Source: an uncultured Sphingobacteriales bacterium
Lineage (GTDB): Bacteria > Bacteroidota > Bacteroidia > Chitinophagales > Chitinophagaceae
Assembly (NCBI GenBank): GCA_946479435.1
Contig: CAMLFX010000034.1
Location: 1 to 27,910, forward strand
Reading direction: 5' to 3'
DNA length: 27,910 bases
A program made the translations under genes and the position numbers. Positions 15,418-23,250 of the stretch are shown here, piece after piece; position 1 is the first letter of the stretch; each line of letters starts with the position of its first letter. The notes under the pieces are model-generated. The model had not been told where the DNA came from and did not search any database. It saw nothing but the letters and a program-made list of their open reading frames with translations.

Positions 15418-15939
15418 ATGGCGTTTTTGTTTTTCTTATTTGTGCTTGTACCTACAACTGCAATTCTTGCATTGCTTTGGTTAATAACCAAACAAACTGC
15501 CTGGGGTAAAGTAATTAGGTTTATGTGGCTTTCTCTTTTCGGCCTTATATTATTGGGGCTTATTATTCGATTCTTTACCAGTAAAAAGGAGTTGTCTGAA
15601 AAAGACTACTACGGCGAATATATTATAGATAGAAAATTTTATAGAGGGAAGTCGGCAGACTGGCAATACAATACTTTTCGTTTTGAAATAAGAGACAACG
15701 ATTCTATCTATTTCTACGTAACCAATGAGCAGAAAGTTCTGCGGGTATTCAAGGGTACCGTAAAAACTACTTTAGGTCATGTTTCAGAAAGGCTAATAGT
15801 GAATATGGATACACCAACATATCATATTGTGGTTGGCAATCCTACAACTTATCGGGGTGTATGGGACTTTTATCTTGTTTTCCATTCCGATAAATTCAAT
15901 AACGTATTTTTTAGAAAAGGCAAGTGGAAGCCATTATAG
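15418..15939 (+). CDS. Uncharacterised membrane-anchored protein
   Basis: I do not recognise a named domain. The 173-residue protein has two N-terminal membrane helices (residues ~2-24 and ~33-53), then a soluble part rich in aromatic and charged residues: KELSEKDYYGEYIIDRKFYRG, WQYNTFRFEIRDNDSIYFYVTN, and a C-terminal block with NPTTYRGVWDFYLVFHS and VFFRKGKWKPL. The soluble part reads as mostly beta-strand. The mix of strongly patterned motifs suggests a conserved family in this phylum rather than a chance frame. The start follows a thiolase terminator by about 36 bases. Its stop lies 25 bases before the DUF983 gene, which has its own promoter box. Confidence 0.7.
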   Translation: MAFLFFLFVLVPTTAILALLWLITKQTAWGKVIRFMWLSLFGLILLGLIIRFFTSKKELSEKDYYGEYIIDRKFYRGKSADWQYNTFRFEIRDNDSIYFYVTNEQKVLRVFKGTVKTTLGHVSERLIVNMDTPTYHIVVGNPTTYRGVWDFYLVFHSDKFNNVFFRKGKWKPL

Positions 15940-15951
15940 GAATAGAGTACT

Positions 15952-15959
15952 TACCTTTG
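15952..15959 (+). promoter_or_regulatory. -7 box for the DUF983 gene, on the start codon
   Basis: TACCTTTG, within TTACCTTTGCA, matches TAnnTTTG and ends only 5 bases before the ATG at 15965. It decides the start: any upstream Met would lie before the transcript. It is nearly identical to the trmB box. Confidence 0.55.
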
Positions 15960-15964
15960 CACCC

Positions 15965-16345
15965 ATGTCCACCAAACGCCCCGCACTTATCCCCGCAATG
16001 CTCATGATGAAATGCCCTAACTGTCGCAAAGGGGACATGTTCGTCAACAAGCATATTTTTCCGCTGGCGACATGCGTACGTATGAATCAGCATTGTCCCA
16101 ACTGCGGACAACAACTGGTGTACGAAACGAATAATGGGCCCGGTATCAACTACGCCCTCACCATGATCATTTACATGCTGAACATAGTCTGGTACTGGCC
16201 AATATTTGGTATCTCTTATAAAGACAACAGCGTATTCTATTTCCTCATTACAACAACGGTAGTGGTCATACTGCTGCAACCTTGGTTGATGCGTATATCG
16301 AGGGTGATATACCTGTATGCATACCTGGCCAGTAAGTCGGCTTAG
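15965..16345 (+). CDS. DUF983 zinc-ribbon membrane protein
   Basis: A 126-residue protein of the DUF983 family. The N-terminal cytoplasmic part holds two Cys pairs, C17-P-N-C20-R-K-G-D-M-F and C44-P-N-C47-G-Q-Q-L, which should form a zinc ribbon, and the characteristic GPGINYALTMIIYMLN opens the first of two membrane helices (residues ~66-85 and ~94-112). Function unknown; some relatives lie near cytochrome oxidase assembly genes, but nothing here supports that. The frame is open upstream to 15827, inside the previous gene, and I reject that extension because of the family N-terminus and the promoter box. Its 3' end overlaps the convergent aldo/keto reductase by four bases. Confidence 0.82.
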   Translation: MSTKRPALIPAMLMMKCPNCRKGDMFVNKHIFPLATCVRMNQHCPNCGQQLVYETNNGPGINYALTMIIYMLNIVWYWPIFGISYKDNSVFYFLITTTVVVILLQPWLMRISRVIYLYAYLASKSA

Positions 16346-17292
16346 TAAGCACTCGCTGTATTCAACAGGCCCATATCGGCTTCTGTAAGGCTGATATGCA
16401 CTGCTGCAGCTAAAATTTTCATTTGATCGGTAGAGGTGGCACTGGCTATGGGCGCAGTAACGCCTTCTTTTTCCATCAGCCATGCCAGGGCAACACTTGC
16501 GGGTGCTACATTGTGCTCATTAGCTACTTCATCTAAAGCATCTAATATCCTGAAGCCACGCTCATTCATGTATTTATCCATACTACCGCCACGTATGCTT
16601 TTGTCTTTGTCTGCTTCATTGCGGTATTTGCCTGTAAGAAAACCACTGGCCAAAGAAAAGTAAGTGATAACACCCAGGTTATTGTCAATACACACTTGTT
16701 GCATCTCTTTTTCAAAACCTTCACGCGCATACAAGTTGTATTCCGGTTGAAAGCTTTCGTATCGAGCCAGTCCTTTTTGTTCACTTGCACTCAATGATGC
16801 TTTCAATCGTGCAACAGATAAATTAGATGCACCAATAAAACGAACCTTACCTTCTTTTATCAGTTGTGTGTATGCTTCCAGTGTTTCTTCTACAGGTGTG
16901 GTATCATCATCCCAATGCGTTTGGTATAAGTCTATGTAGTCAGTTTGCAGGCGTATTAAAGAAGCCTCAACTTCCTTCAGTATATATGCCTTAGAAATGT
17001 CTTTATTGCCCTGGCCCATATCGCCGCCTACTTTGGTAGCAATAATTACTTTACTGCGATTGTTACGTTCTTTCATCCAGTTACCTAACACCGTTTCCGA
17101 TTCACCACCCACATTACCTTCACCCCAGCGCGAGTACACATCCGCAGTATCAATGAAACTTAGTCCCGCATCCACAAATGTATCCAGCACCTCAAACGAT
17201 TGTTTCTCATCGATAGTCCAACCCAATACGTTGCCGCCAAATACCAATGGTAAGAATTGCAGATCTGTATTGCCTAATTGTCTTTTGTTCAT
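16342..17292 (-). CDS. Aldo/keto reductase
   Basis: A 316-residue NAD(P)H-dependent oxidoreductase with the (beta/alpha)8 fold. The catalytic tetrad is intact: D48 and Y53 in F-I-D-T-A-D-V-Y-S, K87 in I-I-A-T-K-V-G-G, and H126 in Y-Q-T-H-W-D-D. RFIGASNLSVARL and the cofactor-binding end (PIASATSTDQM) also match. It resembles the YajO/Tas-type branch; the substrate is unknown. The start codon lies nine bases after the PolX-like stop, so it is co-transcribed with it. Two bases of its stop codon are shared with the convergent DUF983 stop. Confidence 0.9.
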   Translation of the reverse strand: MNKRQLGNTDLQFLPLVFGGNVLGWTIDEKQSFEVLDTFVDAGLSFIDTADVYSRWGEGNVGGESETVLGNWMKERNNRSKVIIATKVGGDMGQGNKDISKAYILKEVEASLIRLQTDYIDLYQTHWDDDTTPVEETLEAYTQLIKEGKVRFIGASNLSVARLKASLSASEQKGLARYESFQPEYNLYAREGFEKEMQQVCIDNNLGVITYFSLASGFLTGKYRNEADKDKSIRGGSMDKYMNERGFRILDALDEVANEHNVAPASVALAWLMEKEGVTAPIASATSTDQMKILAAAVHISLTEADMGLLNTASAY

Positions 17293-17301
17293 CCTGATGT
17301 T

Positions 17302-18993
17302 TTATGCGATTACAACTTTATTTTTCTTCTCCATATTCCTTTCCACAAAAGCCTCGAACTCTTTTAATGTTAAGCTACTCAAATTATTGGCAGCAGTCAG
17401 GCCTCCTTTTTGCGCGCTCATTACACCGTAGTATATATCATTAAAGCCTGCTACCGAGTGTGCATCGGGGTCAACAGACAGCATTACGCCTTTTTCTATG
17501 GCATATTCTATCCAGCGCCAGTCAAGGTCCAGCCTGCGAGGGTGGGCGTTTATTTCTATCACTACATTGTGTTCGGCGCAGGCATCTATCACTTGTTTAT
17601 GGTCAAGGGGGTAACCTTCGCGCGATAATAGTAAGCGGCCTGTAGGGTGGCCAAGTATAGTGGTAAACGGGTTGCGTATGGCAGCCATTACGCGGTCCAT
17701 TGCTTTCTCCAGGCTCATCTTCAGGTTGCTGTGTACCGATGCTATTACAATATCAAAAGTATTCAGCACCGACTCGTTATAGTCCAATCTGCCATCGCCC
17801 AATATATCAGCCTCTATACTTTTAAAAACTTTAAAGTTGGGGTAGAGCTTTGCGTTAATAGCATCTATTTCGAGGTGCTGCATGGCAATACGTTCCGGCG
17901 TTAATCCATTGGCATAATAAGCCGCCTGCGAGTGGTCGCTGATAACAAGGTATTCAAACCCTTTCTCTAACGCAGCTTTAGCCATCAATTCGATCGTCTC
18001 CGTGCCATCGCTCCATGTGCTATGAGAGTGGATAATGCCTTTTATGTCTTTGGGTTGTATCAGCTCGCGCAGTTTATTTGCGGCTGCAAGATTTAGCACT
18101 GCCTCTGCTTCACGCAGTGCGGGTTGTATGTATGCCAGTTTGTTGTGTGTAAATATTTCTTCTTCACTTGCGGCATTTTCAGGTACTGTGTACTTATCTA
18201 AAAAGGCTTTCATGAACTCTTCACTGCCCGACGTATTGAACAGGGTAGTGTAGAAATCATCCTTTCCACACAAATGAAAACGTACAGCAGGTTGCTGCGG
18301 CATACGCACTAATAGTCTATTGTTCGGTTCCGCTTCAACTACGGTATCAGGTATGGGTTCAAACTGTTGTTGCAGGGTATTGTTGTCAAGATCATTCACT
18401 ATCTCAATAAACTCAAGCGTATCGCTTTGCCTGCGTATATCGCCCGTTAGTGCAAACTTATTTTCAGGAAAGGACTTTTGTAGCTGCTCTAACAGGTGTT
18501 TACCAATTGCATCTACTTCAGCCCAAAGATGAAAGCCCTGGTTCTTGTGTATATAAGCAATACTCTGTAAAATGCTGTCCTGTGTTTTTGCGCCGAAACC
18601 TTTTACAGCAGCCAGCCTGTTTTCGTTGCAGGCATATTCCAGTTCACCTACGCTTTCTATGCCCATTTCTTTCCATATCAGGGCTATCTTTTTTGGCCCA
18701 AGGCCTTTTACATTCAGCATTTCCAATATGCCTGCAGGTGTCTTAGCGAGTATTGCTTCCAGCGCATCAAGCTTACCTGTATTTTGTATCTCACGTATTT
18801 TTTTACCGGTGCTGTCGCCAATACCTTTTTGACTGAACAATTCTGCATCATCCATATCTGTTATCTCGCGGGACAGCTTTTCAATATTGTAAGCTGCAAT
18901 ACTGTACGATTTCGATTTGAATGAATTTTCACCATGAATATCCATCAGTTTCGATAGCAATAAAAAATAATCGGCGATCTCGTAATTGTTCAT
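17302..18993 (-). CDS. PolX-like protein: helix-hairpin-helix plus PHP domain, degenerate polymerase palm
   Basis: A bacterial/archaeal family X polymerase-exonuclease layout. Residues ~1-140 carry the 8-kDa-like region (MNNYEIADYFLLLSKLMDIHG) and two helix-hairpin-helix motifs (FSQKGIGDSTGKKI, LNVKGLGPKKI). The palm (~150-270) is degenerate: the place of the GS-x-RR...DxD signature reads G-D-I-R-R-Q-S-D-T-L-E-F-I-E-I, so the catalytic Asp pair is missing. The C-terminal PHP domain (~315-560) looks fully intact: H-S-H-S, SDHS, SIEADIL, ASVHSN, LGHPTGR, EINAHPRR and DPDAHS metal ligands. I infer a DNA-binding PHP nuclease that no longer polymerises. A Met eight codons upstream (19017) is possible; the usual family N-terminus MNNxEIA favours 18993. 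It sits between cmk and the aldo/keto reductase. Confidence 0.83.
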   Translation of the reverse strand: MNNYEIADYFLLLSKLMDIHGENSFKSKSYSIAAYNIEKLSREITDMDDAELFSQKGIGDSTGKKIREIQNTGKLDALEAILAKTPAGILEMLNVKGLGPKKIALIWKEMGIESVGELEYACNENRLAAVKGFGAKTQDSILQSIAYIHKNQGFHLWAEVDAIGKHLLEQLQKSFPENKFALTGDIRRQSDTLEFIEIVNDLDNNTLQQQFEPIPDTVVEAEPNNRLLVRMPQQPAVRFHLCGKDDFYTTLFNTSGSEEFMKAFLDKYTVPENAASEEEIFTHNKLAYIQPALREAEAVLNLAAANKLRELIQPKDIKGIIHSHSTWSDGTETIELMAKAALEKGFEYLVISDHSQAAYYANGLTPERIAMQHLEIDAINAKLYPNFKVFKSIEADILGDGRLDYNESVLNTFDIVIASVHSNLKMSLEKAMDRVMAAIRNPFTTILGHPTGRLLLSREGYPLDHKQVIDACAEHNVVIEINAHPRRLDLDWRWIEYAIEKGVMLSVDPDAHSVAGFNDIYYGVMSAQKGGLTAANNLSSLTLKEFEAFVERNMEKKNKVVIA

Positions 18994-19066
18994 AACAAGG
19001 TTGGTTTCGACTTCCATTCAAAAGTCAATACTTAAATGCAAAAAGAAAAATGAAATTGAGAGAAAA

Positions 19067-19780
19067 TTATGCGGTCACTTGCTGCGTACGTTCATTCACC
19101 CAGCCCAGTACCATATCCAGTTGCTCCTCGCGCGTTAGTGAGCTATTATCCAGCACTATAGCGTCAGCAGCCTGTGTTAGCGGGCTTGCCTCCCGGTTGC
19201 TATCAATATAGTCACGCAGTTCCAGGTTGTGTTTCACTTCTTCCAGGGTAATATTGGGGTTGGTAGGGAACAACTCTTCAAAACGCCGTTTCACGCGTAT
19301 AGATGGGTCGGCAGTCATGAATATCTTTAGTTCCGCTTCCGGGAATACAACCGTACCTATATCGCGGCCATCCATCACAATACCTTTTTTACGGCCCATC
19401 TTTTTTTGCTGCGCAGTGGCAAACGAGCGTACTTCTTTTATAGCCGCTACCTGGCTCACTTTTTCAGCTACCAGCATTTCGCGTATCTGGTGTTCTACGT
19501 CTTCATCGTTCAGGCACATTTCAGATCTCCCCGACGCTTCGTTGAATACAAACGAAAGATGGACTTCAGCCAATGCATTCAGTATCTGGTCATGATCCTG
19601 CAGATCTATGCCATTACGAAGAAAATGTAACGTAATGGCACGATACATAGCACCGCTATCAATATAAGTATAGCCTAGTTTTTTAGCAAGCTCGCGGGCA
19701 AGTGTGCTCTTGCCGCAAGAAGAAAAACCATCGATAGCTATTATGATATTAGGCGCTGACATACTGCAAATTTCAGGCAT
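19067..19780 (-). CDS. cmk: Cytidylate kinase
   Basis: This cytoplasmic enzyme phosphorylates CMP and dCMP with ATP. The P-loop I-A-I-D-G-F-S-S-C-G-K-S-T is followed by LGYTYIDSGAMYRAITL (CMP-binding), GIVMDGRDIGTVVFPEAELKIFMTA, and RDYIDSNREASPLTQAADAIVLD, all standard Cmk blocks. The 237-residue length is typical. A second Met at 19762 (MSAPNIII) puts the P-loop closer to the N-terminus, and a GAAATTTGCA element, one mismatch from the -7 box, lies just before it; that shorter start is a serious alternative. It is separated from the upstream lipoprotein gene by a terminator and from the PolX-like gene by about 50-75 bases. Confidence 0.93.
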   Translation of the reverse strand: MPEICSMSAPNIIIAIDGFSSCGKSTLARELAKKLGYTYIDSGAMYRAITLHFLRNGIDLQDHDQILNALAEVHLSFVFNEASGRSEMCLNDEDVEHQIREMLVAEKVSQVAAIKEVRSFATAQQKKMGRKKGIVMDGRDIGTVVFPEAELKIFMTADPSIRVKRRFEELFPTNPNITLEEVKHNLELRDYIDSNREASPLTQAADAIVLDNSSLTREEQLDMVLGWVNERTQQVTA

Positions 19781-19833
19781 CGCCGGTAAAATTCAAATAT
19801 TGATTTTGTTATTTAAAAGCTATATATTAAAAA

Positions 19834-19863
19834 TAAAGGCAGCCCGGTTGTAGGCTGCCTTTA
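19834..19863 (-). terminator. Intrinsic terminator after the small lipoprotein gene
   Basis: 11-bp inverted repeat (19834-19844 and 19853-19863, eight-base loop). Reading on the minus strand it is followed by a T-rich stretch, so it fits termination of the M20/lipoprotein transcript before cmk. Confidence 0.8.
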
Positions 19864-19887
19864 GTAGAATATGCGGTTCTAAACTAG

Positions 19888-20127
19888 TTATTTCACAAAA
19901 TTTACACCTGCTTTATTTGCTTCGCAAAGGTTGCAATACCGGGTACCGTTGCAACCCTTTACACCAGGGCAGTCGGTAGGACAAACATCGTTCTGGTGCC
20001 TTGCCTTGGTAACGTCGCTAATGCAATAGCCATCACCATCTTCTTTAGTACAGGCACTGAATGTGCACATGCCAAATACAGCTAATGTGAACAAGCCGGA
20101 AACAAATGCGGATGTATATTTTCTCAT
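19888..20127 (-). CDS. Small Cys-rich lipoprotein, Kazal-like pattern
   Basis: A 79-residue lipoprotein. The signal sequence ends in T-F-S-A-C26. The mature part is about 54 residues with six more cysteines (35, 49, 53, 59, 65, 68). The end, G-C-N-G-T-R-Y-C-N-L-C-E-A-N-K-A-G-V, closely resembles the second half of Kazal-type protease inhibitor domains (GxDGxTYxNxCEAxxAGV), while the first half is shifted: a Lys takes the position of the usual third Kazal Cys. It could be a surface protease inhibitor or a disulfide-stabilised structural peptide; this is inference. It lies 49 bases downstream of the M20 peptidase gene on the same strand and has a near-consensus -7 box (TACATTTA, 20156-20149) of its own. 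Confidence 0.72.
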   Translation of the reverse strand: MRKYTSAFVSGLFTLAVFGMCTFSACTKEDGDGYCISDVTKARHQNDVCPTDCPGVKGCNGTRYCNLCEANKAGVNFVK

Positions 20128-20148
20128 ATATCTTTTCAGGTTTGGCTA

Positions 20149-20156
20149 TAAATGTA
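20149..20156 (-). promoter_or_regulatory. Weak -7 box before the small lipoprotein gene
   Basis: TACATTTA on the minus strand, one mismatch from TAnnTTTG and identical to the box proposed for the YkuD_2 gene; 21 bases before the ATG. No TTG upstream at the right spacing. Confidence 0.3.
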
Positions 20157-20176
20157 AAAAAAATTGGAAATTTTTT

Positions 20177-21562
20177 CTAATTCTTACTCATTTCTGTAAG
20201 ATACTTGTGGAAGTAAGGTATTGTCTCAATGCCTTTAAAGTAATTGAATACATCATATTTCTCGTTTGGCGAGTGGATATTATCGTTATCCAGCCCAAAA
20301 CCAAGCAATACGGTTTTTAGTCCCAATATGCTTTCAAACAGCGCTATTATGGGTATGCTTCCACCACCGCGTGTAGGTATGGGGTCTTTGCCAAAAGCTG
20401 TTTTAATAGCTTCTGCGGCCGCTTTATATGCTACTGAATCCGTTGGAGTAACAACAGGTTCGCCACCATGGTGTGCAGTTACTTTTACGGTTACATAATC
20501 GGGTGCAATACTTTCAAAGTGCTTTTTGAAGATAGCAGCAATTTCCTCTGAATTTTGGTGGGGCACCAGGCGCATCGATATTTTTGCGTTAGCCTTCGAT
20601 GGCAACACTGTTTTAGCCCCTTCGCCTGTGTATCCACCCCATATACCATTTACATCAAGGGTAGGGCGTATGCCGGTGCGTTCCATAGTTGTATAGCCTT
20701 TTTCGCCCCATACTTCCTTTACATTCAGGTCTTTTTTATATTCATCCAGGTTGAATGGTGCGTTGTTGAGTGCTTTGCGTTCAACCTCGCTCAGGTCGTC
20801 AACTTTATCGTAAAAAGCCGGAATGGTAATATGGTTATTCTCATCGTGCAGCGATGCGATCATTTTACAAAGTATATTTATCGGGTTAGCCACAGCGCCA
20901 CCATATACACCGCTATGCAAGTCGCGGTCCGGGCCTGTTACTTCCACTTCCATATAAGCCAGGCCACGAAGCCCTGTTTCTAAGGAAGGGTGCTCCATAC
21001 TTATCATTGAAGTATCAGATACCAATACGATATCGGCTTTCAGTTTTTCTTTATTGCTTTCCAGAAACTTGCCGAGGTTCGATGAACCAACTTCTTCCTC
21101 GCCTTCTATCATGAATTTAATATTGCAGGGTAGGGTATTGGTTTTCACCATTACTTCCAATGCTTTTACATGCATGAACATCTGGCCTTTATCATCGCAG
21201 GCGCCGCGTGCATATATCTTTTCGTCTTTTATTACGGGTTCAAAAGGGCCACTGTGCCAAAGTTCCAAAGGGTCGGCAGGCTGCACGTCATAGTGGCCAT
21301 ACACTAATACTGTTGGCTTCGATGGGTCAATAATTTTTTCGCCATATACTATCGGGTGTCCTTCGGTTGGGCATATTTCTGCTTTATCGCAACCTGCTTT
21401 CAGCAGGTTTTCTTTCACAGCATCAGCACAACGGGCTACATCAGCTTTATAGTTACTGTCGGCACTTACCGATGGTATGCGCAACAGGTCGAGCAGCTCA
21501 TCAAGAAAACGCTGTTTATTTTGCGCCAGATAATCGTTCCATACTTGCATAGGTTCAAACAT
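20177..21562 (-). CDS. M20-family metallo-dipeptidase
   Basis: A 461-residue cytoplasmic peptidase with two catalytic zinc ions. Motifs: V-Y-G-H90-Y-D92-V-Q-P-A-D, A-R-G-A-C-D123-D-K-G-Q, M-I-E-G-E155-E156-E-V-G-S, and H-S-G-V-Y-G-G at the start of the dimerisation (lid) domain, then DNIHSPNEKYD near the C-terminus with the last metal ligand. This is the carnosinase/DapE-like dipeptidase branch; the natural substrate is most likely dipeptides. A Met four codons in (21550) is an alternative start. The gene probably shares a transcript with the small lipoprotein that follows. Confidence 0.92.
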   Translation of the reverse strand: MFEPMQVWNDYLAQNKQRFLDELLDLLRIPSVSADSNYKADVARCADAVKENLLKAGCDKAEICPTEGHPIVYGEKIIDPSKPTVLVYGHYDVQPADPLELWHSGPFEPVIKDEKIYARGACDDKGQMFMHVKALEVMVKTNTLPCNIKFMIEGEEEVGSSNLGKFLESNKEKLKADIVLVSDTSMISMEHPSLETGLRGLAYMEVEVTGPDRDLHSGVYGGAVANPINILCKMIASLHDENNHITIPAFYDKVDDLSEVERKALNNAPFNLDEYKKDLNVKEVWGEKGYTTMERTGIRPTLDVNGIWGGYTGEGAKTVLPSKANAKISMRLVPHQNSEEIAAIFKKHFESIAPDYVTVKVTAHHGGEPVVTPTDSVAYKAAAEAIKTAFGKDPIPTRGGGSIPIIALFESILGLKTVLLGFGLDNDNIHSPNEKYDVFNYFKGIETIPYFHKYLTEMSKN

Positions 21563-21654
21563 TTTTAGAGCTCAAATGTAAATAATTCGGTACATAGCTG
21601 GCTATCATTCTTATAAAATCCCCTTCGTTTTACCTTAGTTTTCAATCATAATAA

Positions 21655-21662
21655 TATCTTTA
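21655..21662 (+). promoter_or_regulatory. Near-consensus -7 box before the GT39-like gene
   Basis: TATCTTTA, one mismatch from TAnnTTTG, ending seven bases before the ATG at 21670. If real, transcription starts at about the first base of this start codon; if translation begins at the Met at 21691 there is a short leader instead. Confidence 0.35.
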
Positions 21663-21669
21663 GTATTGT

Positions 21670-23247
21670 ATGAGTCCTAACCCTACGAACATGTCACTGA
21701 TCTTTTCAAACAATCTCAAACGTTATTTGCCGGGATTGATTTTACTTTTTATCTCTATTATCATCGGTTTATGTACCTATCAAGACTATGGTATCAGCTG
21801 GGATGAGCCTGTACAGCGCGAAATGGGTGAGGTAAGTTGTGACTATGCATTTAAGAACGATAAAAAGCTGCTTACTTATATCGAAAAGGATCATGGTGTA
21901 GCATTTGAAGTGCCACTGGTTGTTTTAGAAAAGCAAATGCATATGCAAAGCAGTAGAGATGTGTATCTGATGCGGCACATTGTTAGTCATTTATTTTTTC
22001 TGTTGTGCTGTTTTTGCGGATATGTTTTGGTGCAGCATCTGTTCCGTAATAAATGGTTGTCTTCCCTTGCATTTTTGTTGTTGGTATTCCATCCACGGTT
22101 ATATGCCCATTCATTTTTCAATAGTAAGGATGTACCGTTAATGGGCATGTTTATAGTGAGTTTCCTTTTGGCAGAGATAGCTTTTAGAAAGAACAAATAT
22201 GGATGGTATGCATTATTAGGTGCAGCATGTGGCTATGCAGCGTCTATCAGAATACTGGGAATCGTGCTTTTAGGGCCTATTTCGCTATTGCTTTTGCTGG
22301 ATGTAATTAGAAACGCAAGACTGAAGCAAAAAACTGAACGACCAGTAATTTCTTTTTTGCTTTTTCTTCTTAGCTTTTGCATTACACTTTACGCTACTTT
22401 CCCTACTTTATGGCCGGCGCCTATTAACAACTTTCTAAACGTGTTTGAAAGCCTTTCCCATTTTCGTTGGGATAATGAAATGCTCTTTATGGGGGAAATG
22501 GTGAGAAGTACGGACTTACCTATAAGTTATTTGCCTGTATGGTTTGGGATTACAACACCTGTTGTATGGATATTTGCAGGACTAGCAGGCATTCTGCTGG
22601 TGCTGGCAGATTTTATCAAAAAGCCTGCATCTTTTGTTTTTGAAACACCCGATAGAAATTTTATCATATACCTGGGTTGTTTTATTGCGCCTCCTGTTAT
22701 GACCATACTTATGAACTCTGTTGTATACGACGACTGGAGACATTTGTATTTTATTTATCCCGCCTTTGTGCTACTGGCTTGTTATGCTTTCAATAAGCTA
22801 AGGGCTACCAAGTTTAAACACATCTTTACGGCTTTAGTTGTGCTGCAACTAGCTGATATCGGTTACTTCATGTTTCGTTATCACCCTAACCACCAAGTGT
22901 ACTTCAATCAACTCGTATCACATAAAAGCGAAAGTCTGCGTATGAACTATGAGTTGGACTATTGGGGTAGTTCTTATAGAGAGGGCATAGAATATATATT
23001 AGCGCATGATACCTCTTCCAAAGTACGGATTTTTCTATCTTTGGCTCCCGTAGAAAATGCTGTAACATTCCTGACACAAGAGCAGAAAGCACGTATAGAG
23101 TATGTAGACCGTAACGACTTCCCGTATTATTTTGTAACGGGCTTCAGGAGCCATAAAGAAGATTATACGGCTCCTGAAGTAACGGATGTGTACTACGAAG
23201 TAAAGGTGCTGAACAGCACCATACTAAGAGTGTATCGTTGCAAGTAA
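21670..23247 (+). CDS. GT39/ArnT-like polytopic membrane protein
   Basis: A 525-residue protein with about ten membrane helices. The first external loop carries DYGISWD45-E46-P, equivalent to the acidic pair of GT-C glycosyltransferases such as PMT and ArnT, which take sugars from polyprenyl-phosphate carriers. HSFFNSKDVPLMGMF (around residue 147) is a second GT-C-like loop, and VVYDDWRHLYFIYPAFVLL fits the later membrane part. A soluble domain of ~130 residues follows the last helix. It may act in glycoprotein or surface glycan synthesis; no neighbouring glycan gene supports a particular substrate. Met at 21691 is an alternative start. The 3' end lies three bases from the convergent RRM gene with no visible terminator. 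Confidence 0.75.
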   Translation: MSPNPTNMSLIFSNNLKRYLPGLILLFISIIIGLCTYQDYGISWDEPVQREMGEVSCDYAFKNDKKLLTYIEKDHGVAFEVPLVVLEKQMHMQSSRDVYLMRHIVSHLFFLLCCFCGYVLVQHLFRNKWLSSLAFLLLVFHPRLYAHSFFNSKDVPLMGMFIVSFLLAEIAFRKNKYGWYALLGAACGYAASIRILGIVLLGPISLLLLLDVIRNARLKQKTERPVISFLLFLLSFCITLYATFPTLWPAPINNFLNVFESLSHFRWDNEMLFMGEMVRSTDLPISYLPVWFGITTPVVWIFAGLAGILLVLADFIKKPASFVFETPDRNFIIYLGCFIAPPVMTILMNSVVYDDWRHLYFIYPAFVLLACYAFNKLRATKFKHIFTALVVLQLADIGYFMFRYHPNHQVYFNQLVSHKSESLRMNYELDYWGSSYREGIEYILAHDTSSKVRIFLSLAPVENAVTFLTQEQKARIEYVDRNDFPYYFVTGFRSHKEDYTAPEVTDVYYEVKVLNSTILRVYRCK

Positions 23248-23250
23248 GCT

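Noticed and set aside
15827..15964. Longer N-terminus for the DUF983 protein
   Set aside because: It would start inside the preceding gene and before the well-placed -7 box.
15911..16483. 190-codon open frame on the - strand opposite the DUF983 and aldo/keto reductase genes
   Set aside because: It spans the convergent 3' ends of two recognised genes and reads as shadow sequence rich in His, Tyr and Cys.
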